Part shown: piece by piece, positions 1 to 6,934 of the stretch
Position numbering within the stretch: the first letter of the stretch is position 1
How the letters are laid out: each line of letters starts with the position of its first letter
NCBI GenBank assembly: GCA_038138625.1
Contig: JAYQEA010000040.1
Location: forward strand, 1-29,617
Source of the DNA: JAQXDR01 sp038138625
GTDB lineage: Bacteria; Pseudomonadota; Alphaproteobacteria; Rhodobacterales; Rhodobacteraceae
Direction: 5' to 3'
DNA length: 29,617 bases
Made by a program: the position numbers and the translations under genes
Notes under the pieces: generated by a model
Databases searched by the model: none
Told to the model about the DNA's origin: nothing
Seen by the model: only the letters and a program-made list of their open reading frames with translations

Positions 1-1
1 T

Positions 2-313
2 CTCGATAAGAACGGCTGCGATTTTACATATGAAGGCGAAATGAATGTCGACACTGCGTTGGACGCGGATCTTCGTGATCGGCTCTTTCCCGGAAATCGG
101 ATGAAAGGGGCTGCTAACGTGTTGATCTTTGCGGATTTGGATGCGGCATCTGGCGTGCGAAATATTTTAAAGTCAAAGGCTGGTGGTCTTGAGGTGGGGC
201 CTATTCTGATGGGGCTGGGCAACCGTGCGCATGTGGTATCACCCGCCATAACATCGCGGGGTTTGTTGAACATGGCAGCCGTCGCAGGCACACCTGTATC
301 GCATTACAGTTAA
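2..313 (+). CDS. maeB: NADP-dependent malic enzyme, C-terminal (phosphotransacetylase-like) end, 5' truncated
   Basis: The frame is open from base 2, before the first ATG at 41, so this is the tail of a gene that begins outside the window. About 103 residues remain. They include the segment YEGEMNVDTAL and the later segment GPILMGLGNRAHVVSP, which match the C-terminal phosphate acetyl/butyryl-transferase-like domain of large MaeB-type malic enzymes. That family decarboxylates malate to pyruvate with NADP, and this domain is usually regulatory rather than catalytic. A stand-alone phosphotransacetylase (pta) has a similar C-terminus, and the missing N-terminal malic-enzyme domain would decide. 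The stop TAA lies 45 bp before rarD, on the same strand. Confidence 0.75.
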   Translation, partial: LDKNGCDFTYEGEMNVDTALDADLRDRLFPGNRMKGAANVLIFADLDAASGVRNILKSKAGGLEVGPILMGLGNRAHVVSPAITSRGLLNMAAVAGTPVSHYS

Positions 314-358
314 GCAAAAGGGATTGCCGCCGGGCCAGCGCACGGCTACGCCTGCGAT

Positions 359-1273
359 ATGTTTTTCCGCAGCCTGCCTTTGCTATGTGTTTTTGTCGCC
401 TGTATTATTTGGGGGCTGTCACCCCTGTATTACAAATTGCTGATTGATGTGCCTGCACTTGAGGTCATGGGTCACCGAACACTGTGGTCATTCGTCTTTT
501 TCGCAGGTTTTCTTGCCATGCAAGGGCGCCTGTCACAGGTAAAGACCGCAATGACTACACCCGGACAGGCGGGACTTATCGCCATTTCAACCATAATGGT
601 CGCCACAAACTGGTTGATGTTTATCCACCTGGTACAGGTCGGGCGCACCACGGATACCAGTCTTGGATACTTTGTTTCGCCGCTCGTCTCTGTTGTACTG
701 GGCTGGGCTGTTTTGGGCGAAAGTCTTAGTGGTGGAAAGATCGCAGCTGTCGCCTTGGCAAGCGTTGGCGTCTTTACACTTGGTTTTGGTTTGGGCGCCC
801 CACCTTTGGCATCACTCTTTTTGGCCGTGTCATTTGCCATTTACGGGCTGTGCAAACGGCGTTTGCAGGCAGATGCGATGGTAACTGTTACTGCCGAAGT
901 CTGTATTCTGGGGCCTTTGGCGATGGTTGCACTTTTGTGGTGGGGCGGAGCGGGACATATAACACAGGACCTGGGAACAGCATTGTTGTTAATAGGGTCA
1001 GGTCCTTTGACGGCTGTGCCGCTTGTCCTTTTCACCATTGGCGCAAAGGGTGTCCCGCTGGCAACCCTGGGGATGGCCCAGTATCTGAACCCGAGCCTTC
1101 AGTTTCTATTGGCAGTGGCGATTTTTTCCGAACAATTCACGCTATGGCATACATCTGCTTTTGCCATTATCTGGACTGCTTTGGCGATCTATTCGGTCGC
1201 CGGTATTGTTGAAGACAGAGCAAGACGCAAAGTATCAATCGCGGCCTCAGGATCGGGAACCGACGTGACATAG
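359..1273 (+). CDS. rarD: RarD-type EamA/DMT transporter
   Basis: A 304-residue, very hydrophobic inner-membrane protein with about ten predicted membrane helices in two EamA repeats. The opening, with IIWGLSPLYYKLL and HRTLWSF, is characteristic of RarD (chloramphenicol-sensitive protein family), and the length is close to the usual 295-300. The substrate of RarD proteins is not firmly known. The ATG at 359 gives the standard N-terminus just before the first helix, but I see no clear ribosome-binding site in front of it. The last 85 bp overlap the 3' end of the convergent LOG-family gene. Both C-termini look genuine. Confidence 0.88.
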   Translation: MFFRSLPLLCVFVACIIWGLSPLYYKLLIDVPALEVMGHRTLWSFVFFAGFLAMQGRLSQVKTAMTTPGQAGLIAISTIMVATNWLMFIHLVQVGRTTDTSLGYFVSPLVSVVLGWAVLGESLSGGKIAAVALASVGVFTLGFGLGAPPLASLFLAVSFAIYGLCKRRLQADAMVTVTAEVCILGPLAMVALLWWGGAGHITQDLGTALLLIGSGPLTAVPLVLFTIGAKGVPLATLGMAQYLNPSLQFLLAVAIFSEQFTLWHTSAFAIIWTALAIYSVAGIVEDRARRKVSIAASGSGTDVT

Positions 1274-1779
1274 CCACGCAGACTTGCATCTGCAAACCCG
1301 TGATCAATCACATGATCCAATAGCACGAGAAGAGGATCCCAATAGCCATCCAGGTTCAGGATGATCACAGGCTTTTTGTGCAAGCCGAGCTGTCGCCATG
1401 TAAGAACTTCGAACACTTCATCCAATGACCCGGCACCACCCGGTAAAAGAACCACTGCATCTGCATTCATAAGCATGACTTTTTTGCGTTCATGCATCGT
1501 TTCCGTAACCACAAAACGCGTCAAATCGGTCTTGCCTACTTCGCGTTGCAGCAAATGGGTTGGAATAACGCCGAATGTTTCGCCCTCCGCGGTCTGAGCC
1601 GCGCGAGCAACCCGACCCATCAAGCCGATATCGCCTGCACCATAAACCAATCTCCAACCAGCGGTTGCAATTGCAGTCCCAAGATCAGTTGCGCCTTGTG
1701 CATAAATTGGATTGTCGCCATCACGGGCCCCACAGTAGACACAAATTGACACAGGCTGCTGCGTTAAACTCTGGGGCAT
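1189..1779 (-). CDS. LOG family protein (cytokinin-nucleotide phosphoribohydrolase type, TIGR00730)
   Basis: A 196-residue Rossmann-fold protein of the LOG (Lonely guy / 'lysine decarboxylase') family. The signature motifs are visible: ICVYCGARDG near the N-terminus, VYGAGDIGLMG, and PGGAGSLDEVFE, which is the PGGxGTxxE catalytic motif with S in place of T. Family members hydrolyse nucleoside 5'-monophosphates to the free base and ribose 5-phosphate. The frame is open upstream to 1848, but the ATG at 1779 has an AAAGGA ribosome-binding site and gives the family N-terminus, so I start there. It is divergent from the LysM gene and convergently overlaps rarD. Confidence 0.9.
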   Translation of the reverse strand: MPQSLTQQPVSICVYCGARDGDNPIYAQGATDLGTAIATAGWRLVYGAGDIGLMGRVARAAQTAEGETFGVIPTHLLQREVGKTDLTRFVVTETMHERKKVMLMNADAVVLLPGGAGSLDEVFEVLTWRQLGLHKKPVIILNLDGYWDPLLVLLDHVIDHGFADASLRGYVTSVPDPEAAIDTLRLALSSTIPATE

Positions 1780-1917
1780 ATTACATCCTTTCGAACTGAT
1801 TTTGCATGGGTTTTGACCCTTGATACCGGTCCTGCTATAGACCCTCAACCAAGTGCCTGACAGGGTTGTCCTGAGGTGCCATCAATCCGGCTAAAGGTCG
1901 GACGGGAAGGATGCAAA

Positions 1918-4900
1918 ATGAGCGAAGGGTCCGGCGTTGGCGGTGGATTGGTACTGGCATTCGTGGTCCTTGGAACGGGCGCGGGCGGACTGATCGCTTG
2001 GCAGAATGGTATGTTTGCACCCGCAGCGCCAAAACCCGATGCCCCCGTGACAGTGACCGCCTCGGATACGCCATCTGCTGCGGTGCGGCAGGAGGCGCCG
2101 GACACTCTGGGCGATCAGACCGTCACGGACACATCCACGACAACCACCCCGCCCCCTGCGCAAGAGGACCTGCCACAGGCAGAAACCGCGACTTCCGAAC
2201 CAAAAGACGTTGATAATGCGTCAATCTCCGGTATCGCAGCACCCAAACCCGACGCAGAACTGACCCAGGCCCCTGTTCAGGACCCCGTCAGACCGCCGAC
2301 GGAGCAAGACCCATCGGATCAGACTTCAACCCTCGCTGAGAATGCAGCCAGCGCACCGGAACAGGCGCAAGCAGATCCGTCAAACGATCCTGCCGAACAG
2401 CCCGAGCTATCCGAAACACATAGTTCTGCTCAACACGAGACCATAGCCCAGCAGACCGAGAGCACTGCAACGCAAACAGACCCCTCCCAAACTAAGACCG
2501 AGCCTGACTCTCAAACCGAATCACTTACATCAAGCACCGAAAAAGACAGAGCAGACTCGCAGACCGACGGGTCTCCGGGCGACGAAGCACGACAGTCGCC
2601 ATCCGCATTGCCGGACATGTCAGACACGACGTCAACGGCAGGCACGAGCGATTCTTTGCCCACTGTTCAAGACGATCCGGCACAGGTGCCCTCTTTTGAT
2701 ACACCCCTGCCAACTGGGGATGATTTGACAGAGTTGGCATCAAACACAGACGCCGCTGCAGACGCAGGAGGTGATACAATCCAGCCCTCCGTAGACCCAA
2801 CGCCCGAGGACAACACAACAACGAAAGAGACGCAGCCCACCGGTCCCGCCGATCAGAGCGACCAGTCCGGTGGACGCGCGGCGACCCAAGATCGTTTGGA
2901 TACAAGCGAGACGTCTTCACCGTCAAACGCAGAAGCCTCGACAGACACCATCAAGGCTCCCCAAAAGTCCGAAGACGGAGAACAAGGCAAATCCGGAGCT
3001 TCTGCAGATGGCGAAACGGCGACGGCGCAGGAGCAGACAACCGCAGAGGTGTCGGCACTTTCACCCGGTGCTGAGCCAACCGATGATGGGGTAATGACAG
3101 CAGATCCCCAAATACCTGCCGACTCGACGTCTGTTATAGGTACAGTCGGAACCGACAGCACCGAGGCCCTGTCCGGGGCTGATTCCAGCGCGTCAAAGCA
3201 ACCAGACGTTCCAAGCAATACCGGACAACCCAATTTGGCCAACGGTGACACAACTGCACCTGATGCAACAGATACAGTGTCAACCGAGGGCGAAGCAGAG
3301 AGTGTCATAACAACTGGCGAAACGGCCAAAGCCGGGCCAGAGCCGCAAGCCCCAGCCAACGATGCGACAGGATCAGTCCCGACCGAGGGCGAAGCAGAGA
3401 GCATCACAACAACCAACGAAGCCAACAAAGCCGAGCCCGAAGCGGAGAGCGGCTCGGACGACACAGACACTGCCTCGCCTAATCCTATTTCAACCGGTGA
3501 GGAAACAACGGCGACTGATACGGTGACAGACGCAAAACCATTCGTGACGGGGGATGCCTCCACACCTGATACACCGAATGAGACCGAACAAAACGTCACC
3601 GCACAGGAAGAAGAAAGGCGCGACGACGCAAATTTGGCCGATTCCGAAGCGCGTCAGCCAGTTGAAGTCATTACCACAAAAAGTGGCGATGACGTTAAAC
3701 TGGAACGAGACACCCCCGCCTCTGAAACACTACAAAAAAGTGACACATCGGACATTGCCGGCTCCGGTGTAGTGGCCGGAACCGGTACTTCAACAGAGCT
3801 GTCTGATGCACCGGCTCCATCGGCTGAAACGCCAGACGTGACAGACCTTGCTTTGTTGGCCCCCGCACTATCAACGGAAGAAGCCAATGTAACGGCAACA
3901 CCCGATCCACAAACGACCCCGCCTGTTCGCGATAAAGCCCCCCGGTTTGATCAGGTCCGTTTTGATCCGGCAGGTTTCACGGTTATCGCCGGCAGGGCCC
4001 ATCCCAGAGTGGAAGTCGCCGCCCTATTGGACGGTCAGATTCAAGATGTGACCTTTACAGACGGCAATGGACAGTTTGCAATGCTGTTGCTGATCGAGTC
4101 TTCGCCCGTGGCCCGTGTTCTTTCACTTCGAGTTTACCAAGATGGCTCTGAAATCGATTCTATTGAACAGGTCATTCTCGCCCCAACGCCGGCTGTGCGA
4201 CCACAATTGCTTGATACAACAGACACACCCGCCTTTGCGCAGGCACCAACCAGTCCGCCCTCTCCTGCAACGCCGCAGACTTCGACGCCGGGTGGCGCAG
4301 GACGGGATATCGGTCCCTCTCGACTGGCAACCGCACAACTGGGCGCTGGACTCTCGGATGAACAGCCCGATCCCAAAGATACGCCGGCCCCGCAACCCAC
4401 ACCCGGTGGAACCGCACGAATGGATGATCCGGCGCAGGGTGGTTTGGCACCAACTGCTCCCGTCGAGGATCCCATGCCCTCGCGCGGCACGACCGTGCTT
4501 TTGACAAGCGAAGATGGCATTCGCGTTTTGCAGACACCCGAGCCGCCCGGCGCCCCCCCCGAGACATCGACATCCCTAAGCCTGCAAACGATTGCCTATG
4601 ACGAGCAGGGCGAGGTGTCTATTTCAGGCCGCGGGACCGACAGCACCTTTGTACGTATCTACTTGAACAACAAAGCTGTCAGTCAGCTTGCCGTGGATCA
4701 GGACGGCTCCTGGACAGCCGAATTACAAGGAATCGACACTGGCATTTACACCCTTCGCGTCGATCAAATCAGCGAGAGCGGAGATGTCCTGTCACGGGTC
4801 GAAAGTCCTTTTAAGCGCGAGGACCGGGATATTCTTGCGCGCGCACGAGAGCTTACGGGTCCGATAAAGGCCATCACCATTCAACCGGGCAATACTCTTT

Positions 4901-5058
4901 GGGGCATCAGCCGCGAACGCTATGGACGCGGGGTTCTGTACGTTCATGTCTATGAGGCCAACAGGGATCTTATCCGCGACCCCGATCTGATTTATCCAGG
5001 ACAAGTATTTGATCTGCCGGAAACCGTGCCAGACACAGTGCCGGACGTCCTGCCGTAG
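1918..5058 (+). CDS. Long acidic LysM-domain cell-envelope protein
   Basis: A 1046-residue protein. Residues 7-27 form one hydrophobic segment (signal anchor). Residues 35 to about 670 are a low-complexity region rich in D, E, S, T, P and Q with no recognisable fold. Two Ig-like beta modules follow at about 676-755 and 887-975. A C-terminal LysM domain lies at about 984-1036, with PGNTLWGISRERYG and YPGQVFDLPE. LysM domains bind the glycan of peptidoglycan, so the likely picture is inner-membrane anchoring, a disordered periplasmic spacer and C-terminal wall binding. An earlier in-frame ATG exists at 1876, but the one at 1918 has GGAAGG eight bases upstream and gives the better N-terminus. 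The linker contains a tandem duplication at 3262-3459. Confidence 0.88.
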   Translation: MSEGSGVGGGLVLAFVVLGTGAGGLIAWQNGMFAPAAPKPDAPVTVTASDTPSAAVRQEAPDTLGDQTVTDTSTTTTPPPAQEDLPQAETATSEPKDVDNASISGIAAPKPDAELTQAPVQDPVRPPTEQDPSDQTSTLAENAASAPEQAQADPSNDPAEQPELSETHSSAQHETIAQQTESTATQTDPSQTKTEPDSQTESLTSSTEKDRADSQTDGSPGDEARQSPSALPDMSDTTSTAGTSDSLPTVQDDPAQVPSFDTPLPTGDDLTELASNTDAAADAGGDTIQPSVDPTPEDNTTTKETQPTGPADQSDQSGGRAATQDRLDTSETSSPSNAEASTDTIKAPQKSEDGEQGKSGASADGETATAQEQTTAEVSALSPGAEPTDDGVMTADPQIPADSTSVIGTVGTDSTEALSGADSSASKQPDVPSNTGQPNLANGDTTAPDATDTVSTEGEAESVITTGETAKAGPEPQAPANDATGSVPTEGEAESITTTNEANKAEPEAESGSDDTDTASPNPISTGEETTATDTVTDAKPFVTGDASTPDTPNETEQNVTAQEEERRDDANLADSEARQPVEVITTKSGDDVKLERDTPASETLQKSDTSDIAGSGVVAGTGTSTELSDAPAPSAETPDVTDLALLAPALSTEEANVTATPDPQTTPPVRDKAPRFDQVRFDPAGFTVIAGRAHPRVEVAALLDGQIQDVTFTDGNGQFAMLLLIESSPVARVLSLRVYQDGSEIDSIEQVILAPTPAVRPQLLDTTDTPAFAQAPTSPPSPATPQTSTPGGAGRDIGPSRLATAQLGAGLSDEQPDPKDTPAPQPTPGGTARMDDPAQGGLAPTAPVEDPMPSRGTTVLLTSEDGIRVLQTPEPPGAPPETSTSLSLQTIAYDEQGEVSISGRGTDSTFVRIYLNNKAVSQLAVDQDGSWTAELQGIDTGIYTLRVDQISESGDVLSRVESPFKREDRDILARARELTGPIKAITIQPGNTLWGISRERYGRGVLYVHVYEANRDLIRDPDLIYPGQVFDLPETVPDTVPDVLP
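3262..3459 (+). repeat. Two tandem 99-bp units inside the LysM gene
   Basis: Unit 1 is 3262-3360 and unit 2 is 3361-3459. The offset is exactly 99 bp (33 codons). The 20-base block at 3283-3302 is identical to 3382-3401, and both units start with GATGC(A/G)ACAG. Each encodes a 33-residue stretch containing TEGEAES followed by an alanine/lysine/glutamate-rich part. The rest of the unit has diverged, so this is an old in-frame duplication that lengthens the linker. Confidence 0.85.
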
Positions 5059-5315
5059 CGCGAGGTGCTGAGCGCGCCCGGCGCATAGCGAGAATCCGTG
5101 TGGGGATTAGATCATCAGAAACTCCTGAGCATCCGTGACACATGCATCGCAGGAAGCGAATGCAAAAACGCCGAAACCATATTGGCGTGGATAAACCATA
5201 AAAGAATGCTTTCGCTCCGGACAGACGTCGACTTTATCCAGACAAGCCACCTATCGGTTGGAACCGAATGACAGGATAAAGGTGCAAGTGGCCAGCATCT
5301 TAAACTTCGCCAATG
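5059..5315. other. Noncoding region between the LysM gene and carD, with a nested inverted repeat
   Basis: I see no credible gene here. The notable content is a nested inverted repeat. The outer arms CTTTATCC (5232-5239) and GGATAAAG (5274-5281) are perfectly complementary. An inner pair, TCGGTT (5254-5259) and AACCGA (5262-5267), lies between them. It could be part of the 3' end of the LysM transcript, a small structured RNA or a protein-binding site. It has no T-run, so it is not a standard intrinsic terminator. Confidence 0.5.
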
Positions 5316-5342
5316 AAAAAGGGCGGCCCGGATGGACCGCCC
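5316..5342 (-). terminator. Rho-independent terminator of the CarD-family gene
   Basis: On the minus strand, GGGCGG and its complement CCGCCC (5321-5342) form a GC-rich hairpin followed directly by five T (5320-5316). It lies 24 bp after the CarD stop codon. Confidence 0.85.
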
Positions 5343-5366
5343 TCATCTATACTGCTTGACTGGCCC

Positions 5367-5879
5367 TCAGGCAGCCGCCCGTGACACCAATACAGCATCA
5401 ACCTGACGCGCCGCTGCCAGTTCGTCACCGTCCGCAACAGCGGCGATCTCTCGGGTCAGGCGCTCTAAAGCGGCTTCGTATAGTTGACGCTCGGAATAGC
5501 TTTGCTCGCGCTGATCGTCCGCGCGATGCAGATCACGAACAACCTCGGCAATCGCAATCAAATCGCCCGAGTTTATCTTTTGCTCGTATTCTTGCGCACG
5601 ACGCGACCACATGGCCCGCTTGACCTTGGCCTTGCCCTTGAGTGTCCGCATTGCATGGTCAACGACATCTGGGGAACTGAGCGAACGCATGCCGACCTCG
5701 GTTGCCTTATTAGTAGGCACTCGCAGGGTCATTTTATCTTTTTCGAACGAAATCACGAAAAGTTCCAGTGACATGCCTGCGATTTCTTGCTCTTCAATCG
5801 ATATGATCTGGCCGACACCATGTGCCGGATACACCACAAATTCATTGGGGCGGAATTCAAGCTTTTTCGTTTTGGTCAT
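5367..5879 (-). CDS. CarD family transcriptional regulator
   Basis: A 170-residue protein with the N-terminal CarD/TRCF RNA-polymerase-interacting domain. The segment FVVYPAHGVGQI, then SFEKDKMTLRVP, then the helical C-terminal part with MWSRRAQEYEQKI are typical. CarD proteins bind the RNA polymerase beta subunit and stabilise open promoter complexes, often at ribosomal RNA and other housekeeping promoters. An upstream in-frame start at 5909 exists, but the ATG at 5879 has AAGGACC about eight bases upstream and gives the family start MTKTKK. A strong terminator follows. The 265-bp gap to fdxA suggests a separate promoter. Confidence 0.92.
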   Translation of the reverse strand: MTKTKKLEFRPNEFVVYPAHGVGQIISIEEQEIAGMSLELFVISFEKDKMTLRVPTNKATEVGMRSLSSPDVVDHAMRTLKGKAKVKRAMWSRRAQEYEQKINSGDLIAIAEVVRDLHRADDQREQSYSERQLYEAALERLTREIAAVADGDELAAARQVDAVLVSRAAA

Positions 5880-6066
5880 ACAGTTGGTCCTTGATAAAAC
5901 CTGCGTCACGCCATCAATCCGTTGACGAAAAGCCTCGCGACTTTTGCCGATGTCCCGGGATTGAAGGTTTGGTATGTGCGTTTATGTGGCGTCCAATCGC
6001 TGGGTAATCTTACATTCAGCGTATACACGTACCACGTCGGCACATTATTTCATAGCTAAGAAGCCC

Positions 6067-6098
6067 AAAAAATAATCTATATCTGCTTATGTAGCAGA
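6067..6098 (-). terminator. Possible weak terminator downstream of fdxA
   Basis: On the minus strand a perfect 5-bp stem (TCTGC/GCAGA, 6082-6098) is followed, after nine bases, by six T at 6072-6067. It is 46 bp past the fdxA stop. The short stem and the gap before the T-run make it weak. Confidence 0.35.
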
Positions 6099-6144
6099 CT
6101 ATTTTAATGATAGAACTCGTCTTTAAAGATCAAGGCTGAAACTG

Positions 6145-6483
6145 TCAGCTACCTTCACCTGCCTCTTCAGAGAAGTATTTTTCCAGCTTCCCAGACTCTC
6201 CGTCACGTTCTTCGGCGTCAGGTAGGGGATCACGCTTTTCAATAATAACAGGCCAGACCTGAGAATACTTTCGGTTGAACTCTACCCATTTGTCCATCTC
6301 GGGGTCGGTATCCGGACGAATCGCATCAGCGGGACATTCCGGTTCGCAAACACCGCAGTCGATGCATTCATCCGGATGGATTACCAGCATATTCTCGCCC
6401 TCGTAAAAGCAGTCCACGGGGCATACTTCTACGCAATCGGTATATTTACATGCAATGCAGTTGTCCAAAACCACATAGGTCAT
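6145..6483 (-). CDS. fdxA: 7Fe ferredoxin FdxA ([3Fe-4S][4Fe-4S])
   Basis: A 112-residue ferredoxin of the usual length, starting MTYVVLDNC. Cysteines at 9, 12, 17, 21 and 25 and a second set at 40, 43, 46 and 50 (CIDCGVCEPECP) match the seven-iron type, where Cys9, Cys17 and Cys50 would hold the 3Fe cluster and Cys21, Cys40, Cys43 and Cys46 the 4Fe cluster. The C-terminal half, with WVEFNRKYSQVWP, is conserved in the family. It is a soluble electron carrier. A TTG two codons upstream (6489) is possible, but ATG 6483 is the family start. It sits in a minus-strand run with the helicase and S4 genes, a familiar arrangement in Rhodobacteraceae. Confidence 0.95.
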   Translation of the reverse strand: MTYVVLDNCIACKYTDCVEVCPVDCFYEGENMLVIHPDECIDCGVCEPECPADAIRPDTDPEMDKWVEFNRKYSQVWPVIIEKRDPLPDAEERDGESGKLEKYFSEEAGEGS

Positions 6484-6541
6484 CAGCAAGCGCCTTTATT
6501 CCAATCAACAAGGTCGGTGATAGCTAGTGCAGCAAGACGGA

Positions 6542-6934
6542 TCATTCAAGCAGATCTCGTCTGACTTGATCAAACTTGCGACGATCTCGTTTGGTGGGCC
6601 GCCCTCCACCCTCAAATGCAGGGGCGGAGGGCGCTTTTTCTACGGTTCGAGGTTGTGGTGGAGCAAGGTCGGTATAAAGCGCCTGTGCCTCTGTCGCGGG
6701 TCCCCGACGAGAGCCTGTTGCATCGATCCGGATGACGCGCACATCACGCGCTTGCGGAAAGGTAACTGTATCCCCTTTCCCGACATTTGTTGACGGCTTG
6801 GACACATGCGTGCCGTTCACACGCACATGTCCTGAGGCCACAACCTTTGTTGCCAGGCTCCGTGTTTTGAAAAACCGGGCAAACCAAAGCCACTTGTCCA
6901 ACCGCACACGGGCTGCTTCGGGCTTCGCATCCAC
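6542..6934 (-). CDS. RNA-binding S4 domain protein (Hsp15-like)
   Basis: A 130-residue basic protein with one S4 domain at about residues 10-70: VRLDKWLWFARFFKTRSLA, then VRVNGTHVSKPSTNVGKGD. This resembles heat-shock protein 15, which binds stalled 50S subunits carrying nascent chains. The start is GTG at 6934, directly abutting the TAA stop of the helicase (TAA-GTG), with GGGAA in the helicase 3' end as a possible ribosome-binding site. Translational coupling with the helicase is therefore likely. The ribosome-rescue role is inferred from the family. Confidence 0.88.
   Translation of the reverse strand: MDAKPEAARVRLDKWLWFARFFKTRSLATKVVASGHVRVNGTHVSKPSTNVGKGDTVTFPQARDVRVIRIDATGSRRGPATEAQALYTDLAPPQPRTVEKAPSAPAFEGGGRPTKRDRRKFDQVRRDLLE

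Noticed and set aside
2853..3599. A 248-codon open frame on the minus strand inside the LysM gene
   Set aside because: It is the antisense shadow of a repetitive S/T/D/E/P-coding linker. Its product is a low-complexity S/V/A string with no domain or ribosome-binding site.
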